Source: an uncultured Clostridia bacterium
GTDB lineage: Bacteria > Bacillota > Clostridia > TANB77 > CAG-508
Assembly: GCA_949388605.1 (NCBI GenBank)
Contig: CASKJV010000002.1
Coordinates: forward strand, 1 to 64,000
Reading direction: 5' to 3'
Length of the DNA: 64,000 nt
The first letter of the stretch is position 1. Each line of letters starts with the position of its first letter. The notes beneath the pieces are model-generated. The model was not told where the DNA came from. It worked only from the letters and a program-made list of their open reading frames with translations, and did not search any database. Below are positions 8,677 through 18,400 of this stretch, in pieces. The position numbers and the translations under genes are program-made.

Positions 8677-8922
8677 CTATTGGATACCGATTCCACTTTT
8701 TAATAGTGCAATTCCTATTCCAATTACTCCAGTTATAACTGCAGCTACTACAGTTCTTGTAATCCATTTTATTCTTTCGTTTATTTCTGTAATTTCTTCT
8801 TTGTTTTCTTTACTTCGTGTGTCTGCTTCATATGCTACCGATTTCAGTCCTTTGTAATCATCTAGTTTATTTTCTATCACGGCCAGTCTTGTTAATACTT
8901 CTGTTTCAAAATCGTGCTCCAT
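8677..8922 (-). CDS. xhlA: XhlA-family lysis protein
   Basis: An 81-residue protein: a soluble N-terminal helix region (EVLTRLAVIENKLDDYKG), a middle coiled segment (SKENKEEITEINERIKW) and one C-terminal transmembrane helix (VVAAVITGVIGIGIALL). This is the standard layout of PBSX-type XhlA, which cooperates with the holin and amidase in lysis. It directly precedes the holin in the leftward operon. Confidence 0.85.
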   Translation of the reverse strand: MEHDFETEVLTRLAVIENKLDDYKGLKSVAYEADTRSKENKEEITEINERIKWITRTVVAAVITGVIGIGIALLKSGIGIQ

Positions 8923-8961
8923 AAGCTTGAACTCCTTTCTTTGTATTTTAATGCAAAAAAA

Positions 8962-8981
8962 TAACGCCTATTAAGCGTTTA
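8962..8981 (-). terminator. Terminator at the end of xkdX
   Basis: AACGC and GCGTT arms around CTATTAA form a short stem, and on the minus strand it is followed by T-T-A-T-T-T-T-T-T-T. The stem overlaps the last codons and stop of the xkdX gene. Confidence 0.6.
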
Positions 8982-9123
8982 TTTCGTAATCTTCTCCAGT
9001 TATTTCTTTGTATTCTTCTTCAGTTATCCATTTACCAACAGCATTATATACCCTGGTCTTATTCCACATTCCATTGTCATAATACTTTTTTACTTTTTCA
9101 AAATTTTTACTATGTTCTTTCAT
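8971..9123 (-). CDS. xkdX: XkdX family phage protein (50 aa)
   Basis: ATG 9123 gives MKEHSKNFEKVKKYYDNGMW and continues with NKTRVYNAVGKWITEEEYKEITG. The spacing of the YYDNG-W, V-NAV-GKWIT-EEY-EITG signature identifies the short XkdX family, found in tail modules of PBSX-like phages, usually just before the lysis genes as here. Function is not known. The gene ends inside its terminator. Confidence 0.82.
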   Translation of the reverse strand: MKEHSKNFEKVKKYYDNGMWNKTRVYNAVGKWITEEEYKEITGEDYEINA

Positions 9124-9124
9124 A

Positions 9125-9454
9125 TTATACCTCCTCTAGGTCAATATCAGTCATCATTGCTAAATACTCTATATCACTTTGCATTTTTATTTCTTTTAAT
9201 TCATCTGCAGATAATTCTCTTAAGATAAAATAATATCCATCTTCATAATGAACTACTTGCACTAATTCCATATGTTCATATTCCTGTGTTATTACTTGTC
9301 CATCTTCTGTAGTTTCTTTAATTATAACTTTTGACAACTTTCCTTTGAAATCATTTTCTGTAATTTTTGTATTAGATATATAATTGTTTCCACTTAATCT
9401 AAGGTTTTCAAGTTTTGTTCCATCAGAAAGTGTAATCTCCCACGATTTTTCCAT
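9125..9454 (-). CDS. Phage tail-region hypothetical protein (109 aa)
   Basis: ATG 9454 follows AGGAGG with correct spacing, although the gene overlaps the last 61 bp of the reverse transcriptase. The N-terminal half is beta-rich (WEITLSDGTKLENLRLSGNNY), and the C-terminus is helical and acidic (DIEYLAMMTDIDLEEV). Short proteins of this build often precede xkdX in clostridial prophages. I do not assign a function. The overlap suggests coupled translation with the retroelement. Confidence 0.7.
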   Translation of the reverse strand: MEKSWEITLSDGTKLENLRLSGNNYISNTKITENDFKGKLSKVIIKETTEDGQVITQEYEHMELVQVVHYEDGYYFILRELSADELKEIKMQSDIEYLAMMTDIDLEEV

Positions 9455-10518
9455 TTTACTTTCCTCCTAAATAAATCATAATATAATTGAGACATATTAG
9501 ATATTTGTTGCATTGACATATTCTTATAATTACCTGACATCCAAGATTTAAAAATATTCTCTATTTCATTTATAGTTAAAATCCCTTTATCTAATAGTCT
9601 CTTGTATGCTTTTAATTTTCTTCTTTCTCGAGTAATTGCTTTTGGATGTATTTTTCTAACTACTCGGCCTGTTTCTGTTAATTTATATTGCAATTGCAAT
9701 ATTCTAAATAATTGAGATAATTTACACAATTGAGTTTTTTTAGGATTAATTATTAATCCTAAACTATCTGCAATTTGTTTAATCTCTTTTAGTAATTGTT
9801 TTAAAAATTCTTTATCCTTATGAATAATATACATATCGTCTGTATATCTTCCGTAATACTTAACACCTTTTACAATTTTAATATAGTTGTCTATTTTGGA
9901 AGGATATGAAATCCCTATATTTTGCGATGGTTGACTTCCTATATCAACACCTCTCATATTTTTATTATCAATATTAAATATTTCAAATAGATTCTTTAAA
10001 ATCCATAATGCAATTTTGGCTTCTCCTGGATCTACATTTTTAAAAAAAGATTCTAAACTTTTCAAATATAAATTATGAGGGATACTTGCATAATATCCAC
10101 TAAAATCTATCAGCAATATGTACCCCTCATTAGTTTTGTTTTCTCTATAATATTGATGTAAATGTACTTCTAATCTTTTTCTATGAAACGCTACACCTTT
10201 TCCTGTTTGACTGGCACTATTATCATATATAAGATAAGGAGTAATTGCTGGGTTCAAAACATTATCACATAATAAATGATTTACTGTTTTATCAATCATT
10301 TCATTAGTTGTAATATTTCTTATTTTTCCTCTTTCATTTATTGTAAATTTTGCACCTTTTGTTGGCCTATATTTTCCTTCTATCATCGCTTTTTGTAATT
10401 CTGCTGTTTCTACTAGATGATTAATTTCAAAAAGTTGTGATTTATATTTAAAAGGTGCTGCTTTTATTGCTTTTGTTCCAGCATCATATATTTTATTAGC
10501 ATCAAAAAAAATATTCAT
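9394..10518 (-). CDS. DGR reverse transcriptase
   Basis: A 374-residue reverse transcriptase. Visible motifs in order: SGYYASIPH (palm, first catalytic aspartate region), IGSQPSQNIG (the G-x-x-x-SQ form characteristic of DGR enzymes), YTDDMYIIH (catalytic YxDD box), LGLIINPKKTQL, and the LYYDLF tail. It copies the TR RNA into cDNA with adenine-directed errors and the product replaces VR in the target gene. There is no maturase, endonuclease or X domain, which argues against a group II intron. It is preceded by TR and avd, the classical arrangement. Confidence 0.95.
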   Translation of the reverse strand: MNIFFDANKIYDAGTKAIKAAPFKYKSQLFEINHLVETAELQKAMIEGKYRPTKGAKFTINERGKIRNITTNEMIDKTVNHLLCDNVLNPAITPYLIYDNSASQTGKGVAFHRKRLEVHLHQYYRENKTNEGYILLIDFSGYYASIPHNLYLKSLESFFKNVDPGEAKIALWILKNLFEIFNIDNKNMRGVDIGSQPSQNIGISYPSKIDNYIKIVKGVKYYGRYTDDMYIIHKDKEFLKQLLKEIKQIADSLGLIINPKKTQLCKLSQLFRILQLQYKLTETGRVVRKIHPKAITRERRKLKAYKRLLDKGILTINEIENIFKSWMSGNYKNMSMQQISNMSQLYYDLFRRKVKWKNRGRLHFLMEQNLKTLD

Positions 10519-10775
10519 AAAATCACTTATATAGCATTACTAGTCGTAACTAAATGCATAATGATTAGCATTTATCAGCCTTCGCTTTGCTGAAGGGATA
10601 ATCTTTCCTTTCCTTTCCCATAGCCTTACTTATGGAAACATAGCCCATTTAAAATCGCAAGGGTGTGAAATCAGGACGAACGCCGTTCACGTTCGAAGCG
10701 TTGTTGTAGTTGGCATTGCCATTGTTGTTGACATTAGCGAAGTTAGAAGAAGAAACCACATATAAAGATTACCCA
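10519..10775 (-). ncRNA. DGR template RNA region (TR plus downstream structured segment)
   Basis: The space between avd and the reverse transcriptase has no coding ORF and contains TR (10761-10667), followed on the minus strand by about 145 nt with small hairpins. Examples are CCTTC/GAAGG (10579-10596) and CCATA/TATGG near 10618-10635. In characterised DGRs the RNA downstream of TR is needed for priming and cDNA synthesis by the RT-Avd complex. Exact RNA ends cannot be seen from sequence. Confidence 0.75.
10667..10761 (-). repeat. DGR template repeat (TR)
   Basis: 95 bp homologous to VR at 11428-11522. Read in the frame of the target gene, TR encodes a peptide packed with asparagine (12 AAY codons). 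The two repeats differ at 15 positions, and every one is an adenine in the coding strand of TR (25 adenines in total). None of the other 70 positions differs. This is the defining signature of adenine-specific mutagenic retrohoming. Confidence 0.97.
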
Positions 10776-11285
10776 CTATTTTATATTTTTAAGAAATCTG
10801 TTATCAGATTGTCTAAGAGCCTTTATCATATTAAATTCTTTCTGTATTTCCAATACTAAATTTGTATATTTATTAAGATCTGCATATAAGCACTCTCCAA
10901 TATATTGTAATTCATCTTGCAGAGCATTACAGCAAGACATTGCTCTATCCATTTCCAATCTTCGTTCTTCAAATTCCGACATATAACTTGGAAATATTGT
11001 ATTTGCAATTCTTAAATGCTGACTTATTCCACAAGCAAGCTCTATTACTCTATTTGTTGATCTTCTTATTTGTTGCTTGAAATAATCGTATGTTCTTTCT
11101 TTCAATCTATTTTGATCATCTTGAGGAAATAACTTTATTTTTTCAGCAATAATACTTTCTATTTTAGATTCACTTATATAAAAATTATTTTCTGCTAATT
11201 TTGTTACGGATCTTCTTATTGAATATGCACTATGTATTGTTTCTAATTTTGACTCTCTTCTTTTACTTTTCTTTATTTCTGACAT
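10776..11285 (-). CDS. avd: Avd-like DGR accessory protein
   Basis: A 169-residue, almost wholly helical protein lying between VR and TR, the standard place for the accessory variability determinant. Avd forms a pentameric four-helix-bundle barrel that binds RT and template RNA. Here the first ~40 residues (basic, KKSKRRESK) are an extension, and the remaining part has four helix-length segments, including QQIRRSTNRVIELACGIS and EFEERRLEMDRAMSCCNALQ. It is somewhat longer than the typical Avd (~110-130 residues). The assignment rests on position and fold-like pattern. Confidence 0.8.
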   Translation of the reverse strand: MSEIKKSKRRESKLETIHSAYSIRRSVTKLAENNFYISESKIESIIAEKIKLFPQDDQNRLKERTYDYFKQQIRRSTNRVIELACGISQHLRIANTIFPSYMSEFEERRLEMDRAMSCCNALQDELQYIGECLYADLNKYTNLVLEIQKEFNMIKALRQSDNRFLKNIK

Positions 11286-11385
11286 TGCTAATAATACTAT
11301 TTTTACTCCTTCTCTATTTTATCGCAGAAATTATACCACTTTATTTTTGTCTTTTTAACTCTATTGTGCAATCACTATATTATAT

Positions 11386-11406
11386 GACAGGGCATAAAGC
11401 CCTGTC
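11386..11406 (-). promoter_or_regulatory. DGR hairpin downstream of VR
   Basis: GACAGGGC (11386-11393) pairs perfectly with GCCCTGTC (11399-11406), loop 5 nt. It lies 21 bp beyond the 3' end of VR in the coding direction, just after the stop codon of the target gene. In the Bordetella phage DGR a hairpin with an 8-bp stem at the equivalent place promotes target recognition. TR has no such hairpin after it, which fits a mark for the recipient copy. It could also terminate transcription. Confidence 0.82.
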
Positions 11407-11415
11407 GATGTCTGA

Positions 11416-12699
11416 TTATTTGATTAGGAAAGCAGGACGAACGCCGTACACGCCCGAAGCGTTGCTGTAGCCGGCATAGCCACGGCTGTTGACAAGAGCG
11501 AAGCCAGAAGAAGAAACCACATCCCTTAGCCAGTACCAATATCTTTGACCTGCATCATTTAAAGCCACTGTTGCTTCGTGTTTTAATCTGAATAATGATA
11601 ATTGTTGTTTATCAATAGTATATAAGTTTGGAATCGTTGTATTAGATGTACCAATAGTTGTATGAGGTGTAAATATATAAGAACCATATACCATAGGTTC
11701 ATTCATCAATTCTATCTCTGAATCATACCAAGTTCCACCAGTTGCATATCCATTTGTAACAGCATTCTGCAAATAATTTCTATGTTTCAAAATATGGCCT
11801 GCTCCAAAATCACCTTTTATTACATTTTTATATGGTGTTAAATTTGTAGTGTACATCTTGCTTCCAACATATCCTCCTGTTGTAACATTGGTATCATTCA
11901 TATTAGCCGTTCCCATTATTTTTTCAGGTATCATTAGAATATGAGGTGTAATGCATTCCGTATCACCCATATGTAATCTATAATTTAAATCTGCAACTAA
12001 ATATTTTCTTCCACTTTGTTGTCCTATGATATAATCTCCAATAAATATATCATCAAAAGTTCCTGCTGCAATTTGTTGACTTAAAGTTCCATCATAAAAT
12101 TTGCTTGTTATATCTTTTCCTCTATAAATTGCATTGTGTGCTGCTGCATTTGGAGCAACAACTATTTGTTTCAAAGCATTTATTTTTCCTGTATAATCTT
12201 CTGTTAATTCTGCAGCTTTTTCATTTAATTCTTGTTCATTTACATATACTGTACTTGGATCTACTGTAATTGTAACATTATTTGCATTATCTACAGTAAT
12301 TATCATATCGTAATAATGCTCTTTCTTTTCTGTTATGGAATTGTTTATATATTCTGCTTCTTCTCCATAATTTATATATGCAAACAATACTTGTTGATTT
12401 GTATCAGGATCAATAGCATATAAACCTAATTCTTTTAACCAGAAGCCTTCTTCGGCATCTGTATTTTTAAATAAACCTCTAACAGTAACTTGTGTATCAG
12501 TTTCTCTGTTTATTTTAGTTATATCGAAGTTTAATTCAGGGTTTACTAAACCTGTCAAAGCTTTTATAGTTTCTACACTAGAATCTGCAATATTTCCACT
12601 ACCTATTGAAAAATGTGAAAAACTTAATGTCTTTGATTGTAGTGTTTTAGCTGCTAATATTGCTCCCTGTGTAGTTATATAAGTTGTACCATAAGCCAT
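11416..12699 (-). CDS. DGR target: tail fibre/collar protein with hypervariable C-terminus
   Basis: A 427-residue protein. Residues ~1-150 resemble phage tail-collar fibre N-termini (AYGTTYITTQGAILAAKTL, FSIGSG, FWLKELGLYA), which attach to the tail tip. The C-terminal ~130 residues look like a C-type lectin/FGE-like fold, with RYWYWLRDVV and a GVRPAFLIK end. The last ~32 codons are VR. Ten residues differ from the TR-encoded version: eight at AAY codons changed to Gly, Ser, Tyr, Leu or Arg forms, one more AAY to Tyr, and one Asp to Ala. It is likely the receptor-binding protein whose diversity changes host range. Confidence 0.93.
   Translation of the reverse strand: MAYGTTYITTQGAILAAKTLQSKTLSFSHFSIGSGNIADSSVETIKALTGLVNPELNFDITKINRETDTQVTVRGLFKNTDAEEGFWLKELGLYAIDPDTNQQVLFAYINYGEEAEYINNSITEKKEHYYDMIITVDNANNVTITVDPSTVYVNEQELNEKAAELTEDYTGKINALKQIVVAPNAAAHNAIYRGKDITSKFYDGTLSQQIAAGTFDDIFIGDYIIGQQSGRKYLVADLNYRLHMGDTECITPHILMIPEKIMGTANMNDTNVTTGGYVGSKMYTTNLTPYKNVIKGDFGAGHILKHRNYLQNAVTNGYATGGTWYDSEIELMNEPMVYGSYIFTPHTTIGTSNTTIPNLYTIDKQQLSLFRLKHEATVALNDAGQRYWYWLRDVVSSSGFALVNSRGYAGYSNASGVYGVRPAFLIK
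11428..11522 (-). repeat. DGR variable repeat (VR)
   Basis: The 3' end of the target gene, aligned without gaps to TR (10667-10761). Fifteen substitutions, all opposite template adenines. The 3' end in coding direction is an adenine-free, GC-richer stretch (GGCGTTCGTCCTG) identical in both repeats, the expected IMH where cDNA integration begins. The hairpin at 11386-11406 follows. Confidence 0.97.
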
Positions 12700-12702
12700 T
12701 TA

Positions 12703-13251
12703 TTATTCCTCCTCTACCAATTCTATATATTTTCTATTTACAAGTAAAATTCCTACATTATAATTTGTAGGAATTTCGTGTTCTTCTTGTATTGTATCTG
12801 TGTTTATAGGTAATTCCACATAATTTCTGCGAATAAGAGTTGTTCCAAAATTATATGGTAATTCTAATATAATATTCATTTCTTCAAAATATTGATTTGT
12901 ATCATACAATATTTTTTCTAATACATTTGCTTGTTCATAATTTAATGTATTATTATTGATTATCGTTTCAGTAGTTAATGCATAGCAAAATTCTTTTAAT
13001 TTGTTTATGTTGCTTCTTATTCTGTCTATATGCGTTCTTGTTGGATAATTTTGCATATTCCAATTAGTTTTTATTACTAAATCTTCAGAGAAGCCATATT
13101 TTTTAAAAATATTCATTAAGTATTCACACCAGGACTCTACTCTATTTAAATCTGTATAGTTGTAACTTCCTTTTAAATGTGTACTACTTCCTGGATTATT
13201 CAAAGCTGTTTCAACATCACTTGCTGATCGATCATATATTAAATCATCCAT
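12703..13251 (-). CDS. Phage tail/baseplate-region hypothetical protein (182 aa)
   Basis: Lies between the large tail protein and the variable fibre, with 3 nt to the fibre gene and an 8-bp overlap with the upstream gene. The sequence is mostly helical with a conserved-looking opening (DRSASDVETALNN) and a segment rich in aromatic residues near the middle. The C-terminal part has two similar short motifs (IRRNYVELP and LVNRKYIELV), suggesting a small internal duplication. Probably a fibre adaptor or baseplate part from its position; no domain is recognised. Confidence 0.75.
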   Translation of the reverse strand: MDDLIYDRSASDVETALNNPGSSTHLKGSYNYTDLNRVESWCEYLMNIFKKYGFSEDLVIKTNWNMQNYPTRTHIDRIRSNINKLKEFCYALTTETIINNNTLNYEQANVLEKILYDTNQYFEEMNIILELPYNFGTTLIRRNYVELPINTDTIQEEHEIPTNYNVGILLVNRKYIELVEEE

Positions 13252-15025
13252 TGCTTACCTCCTCTCGAACATAAACATTTCTTACCAACATTGAAGCATA
13301 TTCTTCTTTTAATGTTGCTTGCCTTAATACAGTCAATAATCTTACTCTTGCATTTATCTCTGCACTTGCTAAAAAGCCACCAGTTAAGTCTATATCTAAT
13401 TTCTTGATGTGGCCAACTAACTGTCTGCTAAAATCGTTACTTTCTATTGCAACATCTTCTGTTAAACTTTCGCCTTTTAAAATAAAATCAAATTCAGTTT
13501 TATATGTTTTTTGGTAATAATCTAATACTTTTTGTGCAATTGTTAATGCATTACTTTTGTTAATAAAATATGCTGATTCTATATTTAAAGTATTTAGTTT
13601 GCTGTCTGTTCCTATATCTTCAACTTTTGCTGATATTTCTTGTGTATTATCTATATATTTATGGCCAGTAACAATAATTTCTTTTTCAGTTGTGCAATTT
13701 ATAATTGCATAATTACAATTAGATTCTTTTATAGTTCCTGCTGCACAAGATAAATCATATACTGGGTTATCAAATAAAATTCTATTGTCACCTTTGTCTA
13801 ATACTCCCTTAAATACTTCTTCTGCATCTGATCCTTTTATATAATTATGTGCAGTTACAGCAACTTCTGTAACAATCTCATTTTGCTCTACTTTTTTTGT
13901 ACCTTGGAATATATTAGTTTGTTCAATAGTATTGTTATCTTCTTTATCTACAATTGTATATATTCTAATTTTATCGCTTCTACTACAATCTGCAATAGCA
14001 CCAACTGCAAATACAAGTTGTTGTAATGCTTGTCTATGTGTACATATAGGAATATATCCTGTCATCATTATATTTTTTAGATTTTCTTGTATTTCGTAAT
14101 TTTCTTCAGCTACATTTGCTGAATCCATTACAGCTTTTATCATATTTTTAAAAGGTATGTTAACATACATACCACCATAAAAGGTTGTTTTATCTATTAT
14201 TCCTATTAGATCTATTGCATCAAATTCCATAATTTTGTTATCTGCATTCTTCCAAGTATCAAGGTAAAATGTACCCATATTTATTTCTTTTCCTTCTTTT
14301 AATAGAAGTTCTTTAACTTTAAATGCTTGTCTTTGCTGTAATAGACTATAAAACCCTGTTGGATTTATAATATTAAATTCGTCATCTTCAGAGTAAACTT
14401 TAAATCCTAAAGTATTTATGCTAACCTCCGAACTTAACAAATCCATCTCTTCTAAAATGTTTGCACTTATTAAATTATCGCCTTCAAAAGTTTTGTTTGC
14501 TCCATACAATATCTGATACAACTTAATATATCTGTATGGATTATTTGTACCACAAAATATAATAACTATTTTTTGGTAGTTTTCAACAATATTATTACAA
14601 ACATATTGGTAATCATCAGGATAAAAGTCTGAATCGTTGATTAGCTGATTATCTTTATCATAATAGGTTATATTTAAATGACTACAATAGTCTCCTGCTT
14701 TACTAAATAAAAATGTTAAACCTAAACTACTATGTGGTTCAGTAAAATTTATTGTTAATACAGGAGGTCTTTCAAATATTCCAGCATCATTACTCATACT
14801 GCTTGACCATAAACACATATTGTCTAGATTTTCAGGCATTAATTCAAATGTTCCATCTAATGCAAATTGATTTCTTTCCAATGTAGCATATTTTGTTTCT
14901 TCAATATCATCTTGTTTTAGATCTTCTAAATCAACAAAGTCTTGTTTATCTGTAATGCTTAACTGACTGTCTGATTTTGCTGTAACATCAATAAATCCAA
15001 ATTCTATTTGCGTTTTTGTTTTCAT
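13244..15025 (-). CDS. Large phage tail protein, tail tip/baseplate hub candidate
   Basis: About 593 residues; 5'-most usable ATGs are at 15031 and 15025. The latter has AAGGAG at proper spacing and is preferred. The stop of the upstream gene overlaps (TGATG), so translation is coupled. The protein has a beta-rich N-terminal part (~residues 40-200) and a middle region typical of tail proteins that follow the distal tail protein (e.g. IEFDAIDLIGIIDKTTF-like segments). No peptidase motif is obvious. Placed after tape measure and a small tail protein, it is best called a tail tip structural protein. Confidence 0.7.
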   Translation of the reverse strand: MKTKTQIEFGFIDVTAKSDSQLSITDKQDFVDLEDLKQDDIEETKYATLERNQFALDGTFELMPENLDNMCLWSSSMSNDAGIFERPPVLTINFTEPHSSLGLTFLFSKAGDYCSHLNITYYDKDNQLINDSDFYPDDYQYVCNNIVENYQKIVIIFCGTNNPYRYIKLYQILYGANKTFEGDNLISANILEEMDLLSSEVSINTLGFKVYSEDDEFNIINPTGFYSLLQQRQAFKVKELLLKEGKEINMGTFYLDTWKNADNKIMEFDAIDLIGIIDKTTFYGGMYVNIPFKNMIKAVMDSANVAEENYEIQENLKNIMMTGYIPICTHRQALQQLVFAVGAIADCSRSDKIRIYTIVDKEDNNTIEQTNIFQGTKKVEQNEIVTEVAVTAHNYIKGSDAEEVFKGVLDKGDNRILFDNPVYDLSCAAGTIKESNCNYAIINCTTEKEIIVTGHKYIDNTQEISAKVEDIGTDSKLNTLNIESAYFINKSNALTIAQKVLDYYQKTYKTEFDFILKGESLTEDVAIESNDFSRQLVGHIKKLDIDLTGGFLASAEINARVRLLTVLRQATLKEEYASMLVRNVYVREEVSNG

Positions 15026-15030
15026 AATCA

Positions 15031-15417
15031 TCAACTCCTTGCTGGCCTTTTAGCCGTGAAGTTTACAGTCATATCTTTCCTATATGCCTTGTTATTTTTA
15101 AAATCGTAAATTACTCTCGAAACATTATTAAAATAGGCCTTAAATTCAAGATTAGCAATTTTGACTGTATGAAACTCCTCAGGTTCTGTAAGTTTATTCC
15201 ATAATCTTTCATACTCATCATAATTGCTATCAGTTTGAGGTTCAAATTTAATGTCAGAAAAATTAAAATATACACCTATTAGTTCTCTTTTTAAGTCTCC
15301 ATCATCTGTTCTATTTGCATATTTATCTAAAAAGTCTGCTGCTTCTTTAATATTTGCATATACACCAATATTGAATTGTATTCCATCAAGTAATATAAAA
15401 TCGTACTTCTCTGCCAT
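15031..15417 (-). CDS. Distal tail-like small protein (128 aa)
   Basis: Begins MAEKYDFILLDGIQFNIG and is beta-rich with a central acidic segment (SNYDEYERLWNKLTEPEEFH). It follows the tape measure gene directly (shared base at 15417) and precedes the large tail protein, the usual place for a distal tail (Dit-like) protein. It is shorter than most Dit proteins, so the function is positional inference. Confidence 0.65.
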   Translation of the reverse strand: MAEKYDFILLDGIQFNIGVYANIKEAADFLDKYANRTDDGDLKRELIGVYFNFSDIKFEPQTDSNYDEYERLWNKLTEPEEFHTVKIANLEFKAYFNNVSRVIYDFKNNKAYRKDMTVNFTAKRPARS

Positions 15418-18400
15418 TATGTTGCACCTCCTATAATCAATTTATTACCTTTTCTTTTGCTTTCTCTATCTAGTTCAGGTTTTAATACTCTTATTAATTG
15501 TGACATTGTACCATTAAAGTTAAGTGTTATATTTTGTGCTTGAGTATTGTTGTTTGTATTATTATTGTTTTGATCTTGGAACATTTTTAAAGCTGTCAAA
15601 ATCATATCTAACATTTTATCTTCAGGTGCAACAACTTCGCCTTGATTTTTGTTATCACCAATAACTGCTAATTGAGGTGTATTTGCTTTAACATAACCAC
15701 CTTGTGCCAATCTTGGTAGATTCAATTGATTTAATTTTCCTATACTAACACCAGGAATATTATTAATCAAATCAATTGCACCATTTATCATATTTACGAA
15801 TTTATTTACTACACCCTCTATCATTCCAAGCACGCCATTTATTCCACTTTTTACTGCTCCACTTATTGCATCCCCTATTTTTGTACCTAATGCACTAAAT
15901 GTATTTTTGATGTTATTCCATATACCACTAAAGAAACTTCCAATATTTCTAAATATACCTGTAATTCTGTTATAAGCTGTTTGGAAGTTATTTATTATTC
16001 CATTTTTAATACTATTTACTGCATTACTAATACTATTTTTAATTCCATTCCATATATTTGAAACTGTATTTTTTATTGCATTGAATATATTTGAAATAAC
16101 AGTTTTTATTGCATTAAATACAGTAGTAATAATTCCTTTTATAACATTTATTACTGTTTCTATTATTCCTTTAATTGCATTCCATACAGTAGAAACAACA
16201 CCTTTAATTGCGTTCCAAATTCCTGTGAAAAATGTTTTTATTCCTTCCCAAGCTTTGTTCCAATCTCCTGTGAAAATACCAACAATAAAATCTATTAAAC
16301 CTTTAAAAGTTTGTATAATTCCACCTATTGTATCTGTAATAGCACCAAATACATTACAAATTGTGTTCCATAATGCTTCAAATATTGGAACTAATACAGG
16401 AAGAATATTTTGTATAATCCAATCAATAACTGGTTTTAGTATATTATTCCATAATGCTGTTACTGCATCTGCTATACTTCCAATTAATCCTGCAACATTG
16501 TCTACAAAAGGTTTTAAATGTGTATTCCATAATTCATTGAATTTTGTTGCTAATCTCTCTAACATAGGTGCAACATAAGTATTATATGCATCTAGGAATT
16601 TTCCAAAAGTATCACTTATTCCTGTTTTCAATGATTCCATTAAAGGATGTATATGTTGATCATAAACTTCATTCCATTTATCTCCAACATAAGTCATTGC
16701 TTGTGCTAATGTAGAAGTAAAACTTTCTATTGGTTTCATTACATTTTCAATAGTAGTTTTTATTTTTTCTGCATTATCTATAATTGGTTGGAATAGTATT
16801 GCTTTTAAATCAAGTACAAACTTTCCACATAATTCTTGAATACTCATAAATGGATTAGCAAAAATTGCTATTATATTTGCACCAATTTGTTTCGCAGCAT
16901 CACTTTTAAATACATCTGATATTTCCCCTAATGCTTGAAATAAATTACCTGTTAAAGTTAAGTCTTTACTAGAAATATCAAACATTTTACATATATGGCT
17001 TTTTATTCTTTCAACATTTTGTGACAAGTATTTATCTATACTTCCCACTAATCCTTCAGCAAGATTTATTCCTATTCTTGCTACTGAACCTGTAACCTGT
17101 CCAAGTGTGAATAATAAAGTTTTTACCCAATTCTCTGCTGCACCTAATACTTTTGGATCTGTCCAAATATTGATTATTGTATCTTTTATTCCATTTAAAT
17201 GTCCTATTATTCCATCAAAGTTTGTGTTTCCAAAACTAATGTCAAACCCACTTTTAAATATACTTGCTAATTCTTTTACTCTTTCAATTAAGCCATCAAA
17301 TGCTGATGTATCTTCAGTAATTGTACTTGATACATCCAATGTATCTTTTATACCTGCAGAACTGCCTCCTGCTCCTCCACTAGATCCACCACCTGAAGCG
17401 GATGTATCTTTTTGAAGTACATTTAAATTATCAAATGATGCTAAATTGTTTGATGCTTTTTTTGCATCTTTTCCTACTTTTTTTGCACTATCTCCAACAC
17501 CTGAAATTGCATCAGATGCATCTCCTGCTTGAGTTGCTAAATCTCCCATTCCACTTGATACAGTTTCTACGCTATCTGCTTTTAATCCAAATAATGCAAG
17601 TAATCCTGAAAGTGCTGTAAATAATCTTGTAACTACATTTACTGCACCTGTAATAATTGGAATAAATAATTTTGCTATTGGCTGTATTGCATTTCCTATT
17701 GCTGTTTTCATAGTTGTAAATGCTTGTGATAATTGTGCTACTTTACCTGAATATGTATTTGCATAAATCGCAGCATCATTACTTTGGAATTTTGTCTCTT
17801 GCAATATTCCATTTACTTCTGCTTGGATTTTTTCTTGCTGTGTTAAATTATTTGTTGTTTTTCCTATTGATTTTGCATAATCTTCCCACATTTTTGCTAC
17901 ATTTTTTGTAACACCTGCATTATCAACTAATATACTATTTTCATTTTTCAAACCTTCAGATGCAGTTTGTACTGCTTCTCCAAGACTATATGTACTCTGT
18001 CTGCCAAATGTTGCACTATTTTTTAAAGCTATCATAGTCTTTTGTATCTGATCTGAACTATAACCTCTTGCTGCTAAATTTTTATATGCTGTTACAGCAT
18101 TATTCAAAGGAACTAAACCATCTGATATATAATCATTTATGAATTGTTTTGCTTTATCAAAACTTTTTCCTTGGCCAGTTAATATTGAATTTAATCCTAT
18201 CCAAGCATTAGAAGTTTCAGTTGCAACATTTAAACATTCCTTTCCCCATTTTACAACTGCAGCAACAGAAAAAGCTGCGAGTGCAGCCTTACCTATTTTA
18301 GATAATGATGATGAGATTTTAGAAGAAGCCGTATTTGCTTGTGCATCAATATTTTTTAATTGTGAACTAAATTTATTACTATTTAATATTAAACTAAGGT

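Noticed and set aside
9394-10518. Reverse transcriptase as group II intron or retron enzyme
   Set aside because: No maturase/endonuclease domain, no intron RNA domains V/VI or msr-msd RNA; TR, VR and avd are present instead.
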